Below, piece after piece: positions 17,306 to 27,300 of a stretch of DNA of 64,000 nt; within the stretch, counting starts at the first letter, position 1; each line of letters starts with the position of its first letter. Both the position numbers and the translations under genes were made by a program. Source of the stretch: CALODL01 sp942492115 (GTDB taxonomy: Bacteria > Planctomycetota > Phycisphaerae > UBA1845 > CAIVHJ01). A model generated the notes under the pieces. The model saw nothing but the letters and a program-made list of their open reading frames with translations. It was not told the DNA's origin and did not search any database. The stretch is from contig CALODL010000007.1 of assembly GCA_942492115.1 (NCBI GenBank), positions 62,001-126,000 on the forward strand, in the 5' to 3' direction.

Positions 17306-20300
17306 ATGCTTCAGCGAATCATCTTTCCGACCCTTCTCAGTCTCGTCGTACTCACCGGGTGCGGTCAGTCTCGAAACGAACCGCAACTGGAACCCGATCT
17401 GGACACCCCCAGCGTGACCGATCAGGACCTCGACGATGTTGATGTAATCGTCGAAGAACGTGTCGCCCAACTCGTGGCCGACGCGGGCGAGGATCGGTCT
17501 CTATACGAAGGTGACACCCTCGAACTCGACGCCAGTTCGACGGCCTACGATGGCGACGAATCCCTGGTCTTCCTCTGGCACCAGACCAAGGGACCGACGG
17601 TGCACCTCGACGAATATCAAACAGACACGCTCAGCCTGGTCGCACCGCTGGTCGACGAGGCAACAGAGATTGAATTCTCGGTGACCGTAGGCGACGGCAA
17701 GGTCGTCGACCAGGCCCACGTAGTCATCGAGGTCCTCAACCGTCCCGATCCCACGGCCATTGCACTCTCGCCCATGGGCCACACGTTTGCAGTCGGCGAA
17801 GAGATCATGCTCGATGCTTCGCTGAGCCTCAGTGATTCGGGCAACGACCTCGAGTTCGAGTGGGTGCAGACTGGAGGACCGGCAGTAGAAATCGAAGAGC
17901 CCGCAAATCCCACGATCCAATTCGTTGCTCCAGAGATTGCAGTCAGCGCCACCGAGATGCTCTTCGACGTCATCGTGCACGATGGCCCCGTGTCGGCGAC
18001 AGCCATGCTGCGGCTCGTCGTCTACGCACCGAACGGCGCCACGTTCGGCGGAGGCGGCGGGGGAAGTGGTGTGACGGGCGGTGGAGCAGCCGCTGCACCG
18101 GCTCCCGGCGTACCCACCGCACCGGTCAACACGAACCCCGGATCGATCGCCGGCTTCACGCTCATCAATGCAGACACGAACGACCCGTTCCCAGGTTTCG
18201 ACCCCTTCGAGAGTGGGGCTGTTGTCGATCTCGACGACATGGCTGCCCTGGCGATTCAAGCCCACCCCGGGGCGACGGCTCCGGCCAGTATCAGAATGGT
18301 GTTGCGCCAGGACGGTCAGATCATTGCGAATCAAGTGGAAAACCAGGCACCCTATTCACTGTTCGGTGACGATGGCTCGGGCTTTTTGCCCTGGGACGCC
18401 GTCGGCCCGTTCTCAGGAAGTACATACATCTTAACGGCAACGCCCTTCGCAGAGCCCGGCGCCCGCGGCGTGCTGGGTAGTTCAGTCAGTATCACGTTCG
18501 ATACCACGGGCTCGGTCCAGGCCCCCGGGGACAACAATTCCCTTCCGGACGAGCCGGATTCCGGTGCCGAGGAACCCACTAACGATCCCCCTTCAGATGA
18601 TCCGCCGGCCGACGAGCCCGAACCTGAATGCAACTCAGACGGTGACTGCGACGATGGGGTATTCTGCAACGGCGCCGAGTCGTGCGCCGATGGAACCTGC
18701 GTAACCGGGAACGCCCCCTGCAGTGACACCACCTGTGACGAGTCCAGCAATGCCTGCGACGTGCCGGTCGACATCAGCGAGTGTGCATCGAACGCCGATT
18801 GCGACAACGGTTTGTTCTGCTCGGGCGTCCGCGAATGCGTTGATGGATCCTGTGTCAACGGCGCGAGCCCCTGTGGTTCAGGGGAAGTGTGCGACGAGCA
18901 AGTCGATGACTGCGTCGTCCCGGAAGGCCAGGTGCTCTACGTCGGCCATGATATCGCTGACGATACCGCACCCTATTGCACGATCGACAACCCGTGCACA
19001 ACGCCACAGGAAGCGGTCGATCGCGCCGGCCCGGGTGACACGATCATCGTGCGCGGCGGAACCTATACGAGTAACACGACGACTCGCGCCGCCTATGTCA
19101 TCAACATCGAGTCCGGCGGCGTCGAAGGACTGCCCTTGACCATCAAGGCTGCTCCCGGCGAACACGTCACCCTTAGCGGGAACAACGGCACCAGCGACAA
19201 TCTCGTCCGTATCGTAGCGCCCTACGTCACCCTCGAGGGCTTCGAAATGACGCAGGCTCGTCGTATCGGCGTGTACATTTCAGGGCCGGCCCACGACGTG
19301 ACCATCCGCATGTGCCACGCGCACCACAACAACCATGACATTGGCTGGATCGGTGCTGCTTTCCGTACGGTCGGCCCGGTGTACAACATCCTGTTCGAGG
19401 ACTGCATCAGCGACCACAACTCAGGCGGATTCCAGCTGCGTGAGGGCGGCACCCTGACGGCGGACACCGCCCTGACCCCGCCCATCGCCGGAAATATCGG
19501 CTTCCCCAACGGCCTCGCCGAGAACCAGTGGGACTCGTGGCCGGGCTGGAGCGAGTACGGTGCGAGCTATGTCACGCTGCGACGGTGCATGGCGTATGAC
19601 AATCTGTTGCTTCCCGAGCACAGCGACGGCATCGGCATTCGCTACGGCGATCGTTGCACAATCGAAGACTGTATCCTGTTCCGCAATGCAGATGACGGCA
19701 TGGATGTCCTCGGGTCGACGCGTTGTCTCGTGAAGGGCAACATCGTATTCAAGAACAATCATCTCAACGTTCCGAACGGAGACGGCAACGGCATCAAGAT
19801 CGGTGTCCGGGGCGGCCTCGATCATATCGTGTACAACAACACCAGCTTCGATAACAAACGGGGCGGAATCGACATGGCCGATACCGAGAGGGCCATCGTC
19901 TTCAACAATACGACAGTCGGCAATGGCCTGTGGTTCGGCCTGTGGTTCGAAGGCGGGCGCTCGACAACCGGTCACACTGTGTTCAACAACGTCAGCTGCT
20001 TTAACCCGAAGGCGGACATCGGGCGGTCGGGACACGTGATCATGGCATCATTCCTCAGCAACCTGATGTCGGACAACAACGACCACAACTGGGCCCCGGA
20101 TATCGACGAGACCAGCCTGATCAATACCGACCCTCTCTTTCTTGATCTGGATTTGGCCATCGACACGAATTTCCCCGCAACCATGTCGATTCCCCAGAAA
20201 ATGCAGTTTATCCGCAGTCAGGTCATTGAGAAGTTCAGCCTGTCAGGTGACAGCCCAGCCAACGATATCGGAACTGTTCTGCCCGGGCTGAGTACGGAGT

Positions 20301-20344
20301 ACCTGGGCGCCGGGCCGGACTTAGGTGCAATCGAAGGGCATTAA
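17306..20344 (+). CDS. PL9-like beta-helix lipoprotein with PKD/Ig-like domains
   Basis: The 1012-aa product begins with a clear lipoprotein signal (SLVVLTGCGQ), so it is probably anchored through Cys20. Two PKD-like domains follow (about 50-150 and 150-240: AGEDRSLYEGDTLELDASST; FAVGEEIMLDASLSLSDS). Next come a Gly/Ala/Pro-rich linker (about 252-275), one Ig-like module (280-400, APYSLFGDDGSGFLPW), an acidic Pro/Asp/Glu-rich linker, two Cys-rich units (441-540) and a beta-helix (541-1012). The PL9-like site is Asp774, Asp796/Asp797/Asp800 and Lys831 in GNGIKIG, with no substitution in these positions. It is the clearest cell-anchored member of the six beta-helix paralogs. Role inferred: surface binding and cleavage of an acidic polysaccharide. 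There is no direct evidence for the substrate. Confidence 0.88.
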   Translation: MLQRIIFPTLLSLVVLTGCGQSRNEPQLEPDLDTPSVTDQDLDDVDVIVEERVAQLVADAGEDRSLYEGDTLELDASSTAYDGDESLVFLWHQTKGPTVHLDEYQTDTLSLVAPLVDEATEIEFSVTVGDGKVVDQAHVVIEVLNRPDPTAIALSPMGHTFAVGEEIMLDASLSLSDSGNDLEFEWVQTGGPAVEIEEPANPTIQFVAPEIAVSATEMLFDVIVHDGPVSATAMLRLVVYAPNGATFGGGGGGSGVTGGGAAAAPAPGVPTAPVNTNPGSIAGFTLINADTNDPFPGFDPFESGAVVDLDDMAALAIQAHPGATAPASIRMVLRQDGQIIANQVENQAPYSLFGDDGSGFLPWDAVGPFSGSTYILTATPFAEPGARGVLGSSVSITFDTTGSVQAPGDNNSLPDEPDSGAEEPTNDPPSDDPPADEPEPECNSDGDCDDGVFCNGAESCADGTCVTGNAPCSDTTCDESSNACDVPVDISECASNADCDNGLFCSGVRECVDGSCVNGASPCGSGEVCDEQVDDCVVPEGQVLYVGHDIADDTAPYCTIDNPCTTPQEAVDRAGPGDTIIVRGGTYTSNTTTRAAYVINIESGGVEGLPLTIKAAPGEHVTLSGNNGTSDNLVRIVAPYVTLEGFEMTQARRIGVYISGPAHDVTIRMCHAHHNNHDIGWIGAAFRTVGPVYNILFEDCISDHNSGGFQLREGGTLTADTALTPPIAGNIGFPNGLAENQWDSWPGWSEYGASYVTLRRCMAYDNLLLPEHSDGIGIRYGDRCTIEDCILFRNADDGMDVLGSTRCLVKGNIVFKNNHLNVPNGDGNGIKIGVRGGLDHIVYNNTSFDNKRGGIDMADTERAIVFNNTTVGNGLWFGLWFEGGRSTTGHTVFNNVSCFNPKADIGRSGHVIMASFLSNLMSDNNDHNWAPDIDETSLINTDPLFLDLDLAIDTNFPATMSIPQKMQFIRSQVIEKFSLSGDSPANDIGTVLPGLSTEYLGAGPDLGAIEGH

Positions 20345-20567
20345 CCGCCTGTGAGTCGCACCGCGAGCACCCGCAGAAAACTGCGCGGCGCCGGTGTCCA
20401 GCCATGTTCGGCTGATCTGAGCGACGGTGGACCACAGCCTGTGAAATACCCGGGCCACAGGGTTCTCCACCCCGCGCGGGTTGAACGACAATTCCTAAAT
20501 TGGTACCTTGCTACTCCTAATTGCCGGCCTCGATTCGCAATCATCGCATCTTGGAGGAAAGTCGAGA

Positions 20568-23500
20568 ATGAAGACCCCGCGCGCCTGCTGTGGCCTCCCC
20601 CTGTTCGTCATCATCGCCACTCTGGCGGCAACTGAAGCGTCCTTTGGCCAGGACATGGAGATCACGGACATCCTGATCGTGAACTCCACGACCAACCAGA
20701 CCCCGGCCACGGGCGGCGAGTTGGTCGAGGGCATGGTCATTGACCCGACTTTCCCGCTGACGCTGCGTGCGCTGTCCGCACCCGCACGCGTGGGAAGCGT
20801 GGAACTCGAACTCTATCGCAATGGGGCGCTAACCCACAGGCAGATCGAGAACAATCCCCCGTATGCCCTGTTCGGCGACGACGGTGGGGACTACAACCCC
20901 GCGCCGGACACACGCACCGGTGATTACCGGGTCACGGTGACGCCCTACACGCTGGACCGTGGCCGGGGTACACCCGGTTCGGCCCTGACGGTCCACTTCA
21001 GCATTCGAACCGTGGAAGAGCCCGAAGAACCAACCCCCGAATGCTCATCCGCAGGTGACTGTGACGACGGCAAGTACTGCAACGGCGCTGAAACCTGCGT
21101 CAACGGCTCCTGCACGGACGGTCAGGCACCGTGTGGCACCGCGACCTGTTTCGAGAACAGCGATCAATGTGATGTGTCCGGGCCACAGATTTCATCCGTC
21201 GAAGTCCATGACGTATTCACTGACGAGATCTGGGCGACCCTGAGTGCCTCGAACGCAACGGCAGATGTTCCACTCGATGACGCCCGCCATGTCACCGTCG
21301 AGGCCTTCCCCGGACGGGATAGCGTGGGCAGCATCGGGTTCGACCTGTACCGCGGCAACTCACTGGTGCATTCACAGAACGAAAACAACCCACCGTACAT
21401 GCTGTTCGGCAATGAGGTTGACGGTACGCTCCTGACCTGGCCGGCCCCATCGACGATCCGGGCTGCAACCTATCGACTGGTCGTCACACCTTATGCCGCC
21501 AGAGACCGCGAGGGGGCCACCGGCGACGTCCTGGAGGTCTTTCTCAACCTCGGCGACATCACGCCTGAGGAACCCGAGTGTACCCACGACGGGGCCTGTG
21601 CAGACGGCATCTTCTGCAACGGCATCGAAACATGTGTCAACGGTCAATGCCGCAGTGGCGACAGTCCGTGCGGCGCTGGACTGGTTTGCGTGGAGCAGGC
21701 CGGTGAGTGCGACTCGGTGACACCCGATCCCATCGACCCCATCGACGTGCCCATCCTGCCTGAACCCGATCTCGGCGATCCTGACGGCCCCCAGGTCACG
21801 AGGCTGGCCCTGATCGATGCCGACCGCAATCGCCCCGTGGCCGGTTACGAGGATTTGCGCTATGGGACAGTGATCGATCTGGCCACGCTGACGACGGACC
21901 GGCTGAATATTCAAGCGCTGACCGCACCCGCCACGGTGGGCAGCGTGCGGATCACCATCGGCGGTGTCGTGCGTACCGAGAACAACGCACCCTATGCAAC
22001 CTACGGGGATGTCAGTGGCGACTACAACCCGTGGACACCGGCTCCCGGTGCCTACCTGCTCACCGCCCGGGCGTATGACCACTCCGCCCTCCGAGGCAGC
22101 ACCGGTGCAGAAAAAATCGTCCTGGTACACTTCATCGATTCATCGTCTTTGCCCGTATCCCAACCCCAGAGATCGCAACGTGTTGCCGTCGACGAAGACG
22201 GTAATGGCTCCGAAACGGTGATGCTCGATGGGTCACTGTCGCGCAGCGCCGGCAATATCACGCGCTGGACCTGGCGTGACGTGACGTCGCCTGACCATCC
22301 GGCCCTCTTGGGCAGTGGCCAGACGCTCTCGACCGTACTGCCAGTCGGCGCTCACACCCTGCGTCTGGACATCACCGATTCCCTCGGGGCACATGACTCG
22401 AGTACCCTCCCCGTCATGGTGTGGCCCAATGGCACCAAGGCACTCGGCCATCTCGGAACGTTCCATAAATGGCACAAGATCGAGATCCCGATGCTCGGAC
22501 CCGTCACCCACGTGGGTGCCGAGATCAATCCGTTCGACATCACGGTCGACGTCCGCTTCGACGGTCCGTCCGGATCATTCACGGTCCCTGCGTTCTATGA
22601 CGGTGACGGTGCCGGCGGCCCGGTCGGCGGTATCTGGAAAGTCCGTTTCGCCGCGAATCGCACAGGATCGTGGAGTTTCACGTCGATCTCCGATGAACCG
22701 GCATTGTCGGGCTACGCCGGCACCTTCTCTGTAAACAATGCCCCAAGCTCAGCTCCCCAGTTGCTTCAAAACGGTCTGCTCAGCTATGTCGGCGAGCACT
22801 ACCTGCGGTTTGCAGACGGTCCGTTCTGGATCAAGACCGGAATGGACGATCCGGAAAACATTCTCGGAACCGCTCTCGGAGACTGGGACGCCAAGAAGGC
22901 AGTCATCGACCACGTCAGCAGCCTCGGCGTCAACAGTGTGTATGCCTTGCTGCAGAACCTCTACGGCGACCGTCTGGACGTGTGGCCGTGGTGGGGCGAC
23001 GCGGTCAACCTCGTTCGGGCCAGCGACAAACGTCGTTTCGACGTCGGTCGTTTGCTCGATTGGGAAAGCTTTTTCGATCATTGCCAGCGACGTGGAGTCG
23101 TGCTCCACCTGTTGTTCAGTGACGACAATGACAATGGATTCAACCCGGACTTTGACCACCGACTGCTCTACCGCGAAATGGTCGCGCGTTTCGGCCACCA
23201 TCCGGCCCTGATCTGGAGCCTGGGCGAGGAATCGGACGAAACCTACTCTTACTCCGAACATCTGTTCTTCAGTGGCCTGCTGGACGACATCGATCCCTAT
23301 GATCATCCGATTACCGCGCACGACCAGTTGCTGCGGGATGGTGAACGGTGGAAGTATCTCGGCGAAGATGAGTTCGATCTGGCCAGTATTCAGAGTAGTC
23401 GTGGCAACTACAACTTCTCGGAAGTTTCGGTCCTCGATATGCGCGAGATGATCATGGATCATCGTGAACGCAGCACGCAGCTCGGGCGACCACTGCCGAT

Positions 23501-24035
23501 CATGATCGACGAGCATCCTGGCGTCGACAAGGTCAACTCCACGACCATAGCCAGGTTCCGGCGCGAAATGACCTGGCCGATCCTGCTTTCCGGTGGCAGT
23601 TTCGAGCTGCACTATCAGGATCTGTGGAACCATGCGGATGGGCCGACGGGCACACTCGTTCCGTCCGATCTAGACCCGATGTGGCGTGACATGTATACCG
23701 CCCGGCTGTTCCTCGAACAGCTCCCGGTGACGAGCATGGATCCCATCGACGGGCGTGTCCGAGGCGGTGACCACATCCTGTTCGCCGATCCAGGCCTGAT
23801 TTATGCGCTCTATTTACCGGATGGCGACCGGGTCGACCTCGACCTGCGGGGGGTCGGTGGCACATTCGATATCCTGTGGTACAACGTCCGCAACGGTGAA
23901 TTCTCCGGCGGCGGCCTGACCACGGGAGGTTCCTGGCGCGATCTCGGATCACCCGACTACAGTGGTGACGTCGCCGTGATCGTTGCCCGCCGGGACCTCA
24001 ACCTGCTCGACCAGATTGCAGACCGCCTTCGCTAA
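20568..24035 (+). CDS. Exported DUF5060/DUF4038-type glycoside hydrolase with Ig-like and Cys-rich modules
   Basis: The 1155-aa protein starts at the ATG at 20568, which follows GGAGGAAAG; an open frame 20 codons upstream lacks a good site. The signal peptide is probably cleaved after ASFG. Three Ig-like modules (about 30-150, 204-325 and 410-520) alternate with Cys-rich units (155-195, 337-380), followed by a PKD-like domain (538-620). The catalytic part begins with a DUF5060-like beta-sandwich (625-725; FHKWHKIEIPM). A (beta/alpha)8 barrel follows (about 745-1060) with WSLGEES (Glu887/Glu888, candidate acid/base) and MIDEHPG (Glu982, candidate nucleophile). A small C-terminal beta domain ends the protein. 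Unlike its six neighbours it lacks the beta-helix. Enzymes of this type hydrolyse plant or algal glycosides; the exact bond is not predictable here. Confidence 0.85.
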   Translation: MKTPRACCGLPLFVIIATLAATEASFGQDMEITDILIVNSTTNQTPATGGELVEGMVIDPTFPLTLRALSAPARVGSVELELYRNGALTHRQIENNPPYALFGDDGGDYNPAPDTRTGDYRVTVTPYTLDRGRGTPGSALTVHFSIRTVEEPEEPTPECSSAGDCDDGKYCNGAETCVNGSCTDGQAPCGTATCFENSDQCDVSGPQISSVEVHDVFTDEIWATLSASNATADVPLDDARHVTVEAFPGRDSVGSIGFDLYRGNSLVHSQNENNPPYMLFGNEVDGTLLTWPAPSTIRAATYRLVVTPYAARDREGATGDVLEVFLNLGDITPEEPECTHDGACADGIFCNGIETCVNGQCRSGDSPCGAGLVCVEQAGECDSVTPDPIDPIDVPILPEPDLGDPDGPQVTRLALIDADRNRPVAGYEDLRYGTVIDLATLTTDRLNIQALTAPATVGSVRITIGGVVRTENNAPYATYGDVSGDYNPWTPAPGAYLLTARAYDHSALRGSTGAEKIVLVHFIDSSSLPVSQPQRSQRVAVDEDGNGSETVMLDGSLSRSAGNITRWTWRDVTSPDHPALLGSGQTLSTVLPVGAHTLRLDITDSLGAHDSSTLPVMVWPNGTKALGHLGTFHKWHKIEIPMLGPVTHVGAEINPFDITVDVRFDGPSGSFTVPAFYDGDGAGGPVGGIWKVRFAANRTGSWSFTSISDEPALSGYAGTFSVNNAPSSAPQLLQNGLLSYVGEHYLRFADGPFWIKTGMDDPENILGTALGDWDAKKAVIDHVSSLGVNSVYALLQNLYGDRLDVWPWWGDAVNLVRASDKRRFDVGRLLDWESFFDHCQRRGVVLHLLFSDDNDNGFNPDFDHRLLYREMVARFGHHPALIWSLGEESDETYSYSEHLFFSGLLDDIDPYDHPITAHDQLLRDGERWKYLGEDEFDLASIQSSRGNYNFSEVSVLDMREMIMDHRERSTQLGRPLPIMIDEHPGVDKVNSTTIARFRREMTWPILLSGGSFELHYQDLWNHADGPTGTLVPSDLDPMWRDMYTARLFLEQLPVTSMDPIDGRVRGGDHILFADPGLIYALYLPDGDRVDLDLRGVGGTFDILWYNVRNGEFSGGGLTTGGSWRDLGSPDYSGDVAVIVARRDLNLLDQIADRLR

Positions 24036-24050
24036 AACTCACAAAAAAAT

Positions 24051-24090
24051 CGGACGGGGACGCAGTGTCACACGCTGTGTCCCTGTCCGG
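24051..24090. terminator. Stem-loop downstream of the glycosidase gene
   Basis: A strong inverted repeat begins 15 nt after the stop at 24035. The left arm CGGACGGGGACGCAGTG pairs with CACGCTGTGTCCCTGTCCG, with a few G-U pairs or offsets and a 3-nt loop. A run of seven A precedes it, so a U-tract would follow the hairpin only in minus-strand transcripts. In the plus direction no U-tract follows. It is probably a transcription terminator or mRNA-end stabiliser, based on fold alone. Confidence 0.6.
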
Positions 24091-24305
24091 TAAGCCCTTC
24101 CATCCACGCACCTGATGCGCTTCTCAGCACATTCTCACCGTGCACATCGCGCGTAGAACGCTCCCCCCTCTTGCGGCCTATAAGCTCCTAACTACTTGCC
24201 GGCCAACGGTTCTGATTGTGAATTTAGGTCAGCTGGCTAAGTCAGGTAAAGCGGGCCGACGCAGGGTCGCCGCTCGATTGGACCCGCCGGCAGGGAGAAT
24301 GAGCG

Positions 24306-27300
24306 ATGTCAATTACCCCCGTGCGCCTCTTGATCGCAAGCCTGGCCGTAACGCTGCTGATTCCCGCTACGGTTCGCGGCGACGACCCACAGACTGTTGA
24401 TCATTTCGTCCTCATCGATTCGAGCCTCGACGAAGCTGTCGCGGGCCACGATCCCATAGAAGACGATGCCCAGGTTTATCTCGGCGCTGCCGAGGCCTTC
24501 AGTTTCGTTGCGGTCACCCTGCCAGACCGCGTGGGCAGCGTCCGCCTGGTCCTGAGCGACGAAGATGGCGCGATCTATGAGCGTACCGAGAATTCCCCGC
24601 CCTACGCCCTGTTCGGCGACTTCAACGGCAACTTCAACTCGCTGTGGCCGGACGGCGGCCCGGTGAGTGGCGTCGCCTATACCATCACCGCCACGCCATT
24701 CAGCCGCCGCCGTGGCCAGGGCACGGCAGGCGAGTCGGTGAGCATCTCGGTCAGCTTCACCTCCGAGGCGCCCCCTGTCGTGTGCACGTCGGACGAGGAT
24801 TGTGATGACGACATTGCCTGCACGCTCGACACCTGCGATGGCGACACGAACGCATGCAACCATGCACCACAGAACGACCTCTGTGATAATGAGCAGTTCT
24901 GCGACGGCATCGAGACCTGTGACCAATCAAGTGGATGCCAGGCGGGTGAGTCGCCTTGCGCTGCCGACCTGTGCGATGAAAGCCAGGACACCTGCGTCGC
25001 CTGCATGAGCGACGACGATTGTTCTGACGGCTTGTTCTGTAACGGCGAAGAGTCGTGCTCCGATGGCTCGTGCCTCCCAGGAAGCGAACCATGCTCGGTA
25101 GATGAGGAGTGCGACGAGGTCACGCAGCAGTGCGAGACCAGCACGTTCGCCGTGACCGGTTTCGTCATGGTCAACGCCGAGACCGACGAACCCATGATCA
25201 ATCCCATGAACGGTGGTGAGTCGATCAACCTGGCGAATCTCGCATCCGTCAGTATGGTCGCGCTGACCAACCCCGAGAATGTGGGTAGCGTTCACCTGGA
25301 ACTGGTTCGGGATGGCGAAGTCATTTATGAACGCACCGAGAACACTCCGCCTTACGCACTGTTTGGTGATTTCAGCGGTAATTACAACCTGTGGCCGGAC
25401 GGGGGTCCCCAGCCTGGTCAATATCAGCTCATGGCCATCCCCTTCACCAACCGCAACCAGGGTGGTGACAGCGGTCAACCACTCGAGGTCTCCTGGACGT
25501 TCACGATGGAGGCTGAACCTGATTGCACCGGCGACGACGACTGTGATGATGGCAAGTTCTGCAATGGTTCCGAGCGTTGTGTCGGCGGGCTGTGTGTTGC
25601 GGGTGATACGCCGTGTGAATCGGGTATGACCTGCGACGACGCAACCGATCAGTGTGTGTCCGGTTGCACCGCCTCGGGGTGCAATGACGGCATCTACTGC
25701 AATGGTATCGAGCAGTGCATCAACGGCGCCTGCGGCCCTGGCATCCCGCCATGCGGCGATGGCCCGTGCAACGAAGCCTTGAGCATTTGTGATCAGACGA
25801 CGTCGTCGATTTCCGGCTTCACGCTGGTCAATGCCAGTAATAACCAGCCGATTTTCTTCTATGATCCTCTTGCAGACGGAACGCTACTCGATATCGAATT
25901 GCTCCCGCCTCTCAACGTCCGCGCCAACACCCAGAGCGAGGGCATCGGCAGCATCGTCTTCCAACTGCGGCGTGACGGCCAACTCGAAACCGAACGAATC
26001 GAAAACACAGCCCCCTACGCACTGTTCGGCGACTCGGGTGGCAACTACAACCCGTGGCCGGGCGGTGGCCCGGTGGCCGGCAGTCACTATCACTTGACTG
26101 GTACGGCATACGGTGGCGCCAACGGCAGTGGTGAGAATCTCGGGGGAGTAACCATCGCGTTCAGCTTCTTTGTGCCGCCCGACTGCGACAGCGACGGCGA
26201 ATGTAACGACGGCCTGTTCTGCAACGGCACCGAGGTGTGTAACCAGGGACAGTGTTATCCCGGCATTCCACCGTGTGGATCTGGTCAGGTGTGCAGCGAG
26301 GAGACCGACGCCTGTGTCATCGAAGAGCAGGATCCGGAACCTCCTGTAGTCCCGGCGTGCCGGCGCAACAGTGAGTGTGACGACAGGTTGTTCTGCAACG
26401 GTCTCGAACAGTGCATCGAAGGCCAGTGTTTGTCCGGATCGGCCCCGTGCGGGCCGTCGGAGATCTGCGTCGAGAACGAGGAAGCATGTATCCAGCTCGA
26501 GGGACGCATCTTGTTCGTCGACGACAATGGTGCGCAACAGCCCGGACATGACCCGCAGGCTGAACAGGGCTCGGAGAACAATCCATACGACCTGATTCAG
26601 GATGCCATCGATATCGCCCAACCGGGCGACACCATCCTCCTGCAAGAGGGAGACTATGACAGTGGAACCACGCGTCGTGCCACGCCGGTGATCAAACTGC
26701 ACGCCAGTGGTCTGGCCGGCGAGCCCATCTCGATTCGTGCCGCCGAGGGTGCAGAAGTCGTCATCCACGGCCAGAACGGAACCACTGATATTCTGGTGGA
26801 CCTCAACGGCAGTCACATTACGCTCGAGGACATTGAGTTCACCAACGCCCGGCGAGCGGCGGTGGTCATGGGCCAGAACAGCTCACACATCACGCTGCGC
26901 CGCTGTTACGCCCACCACAATGATTATGACAGCGCCTGGATCGGCGCGGCCTTCCGCACGATCGGGCCGGTCCGGCACATCCTGTTCGAAGAGTGCATCA
27001 GTCACAACAACTCGGGCGGCTTCCAGCTCCGGGAATCGCCCACGCAGACGGCAGGATCAGCCTCCGTTCCGCCTGTTGCCGGCAACTCCGGCCACAGCGT
27101 CGATCTACCGGAATCTCAGTGGGACAACTGGGACGGCTGGACCGACATTGCCCCGCGCTGGGTGACCATCCGCCGTTGTATTGCATTCGACAATGCGTTG
27201 ATCGATGAACACTCGGACGGGTTCGGTGCCCGTTATGCGATCCAGTGTGTGTTCGAGGACAACATCGCCTTCCGCAACACGGATGACGGTTTCGACCTGC

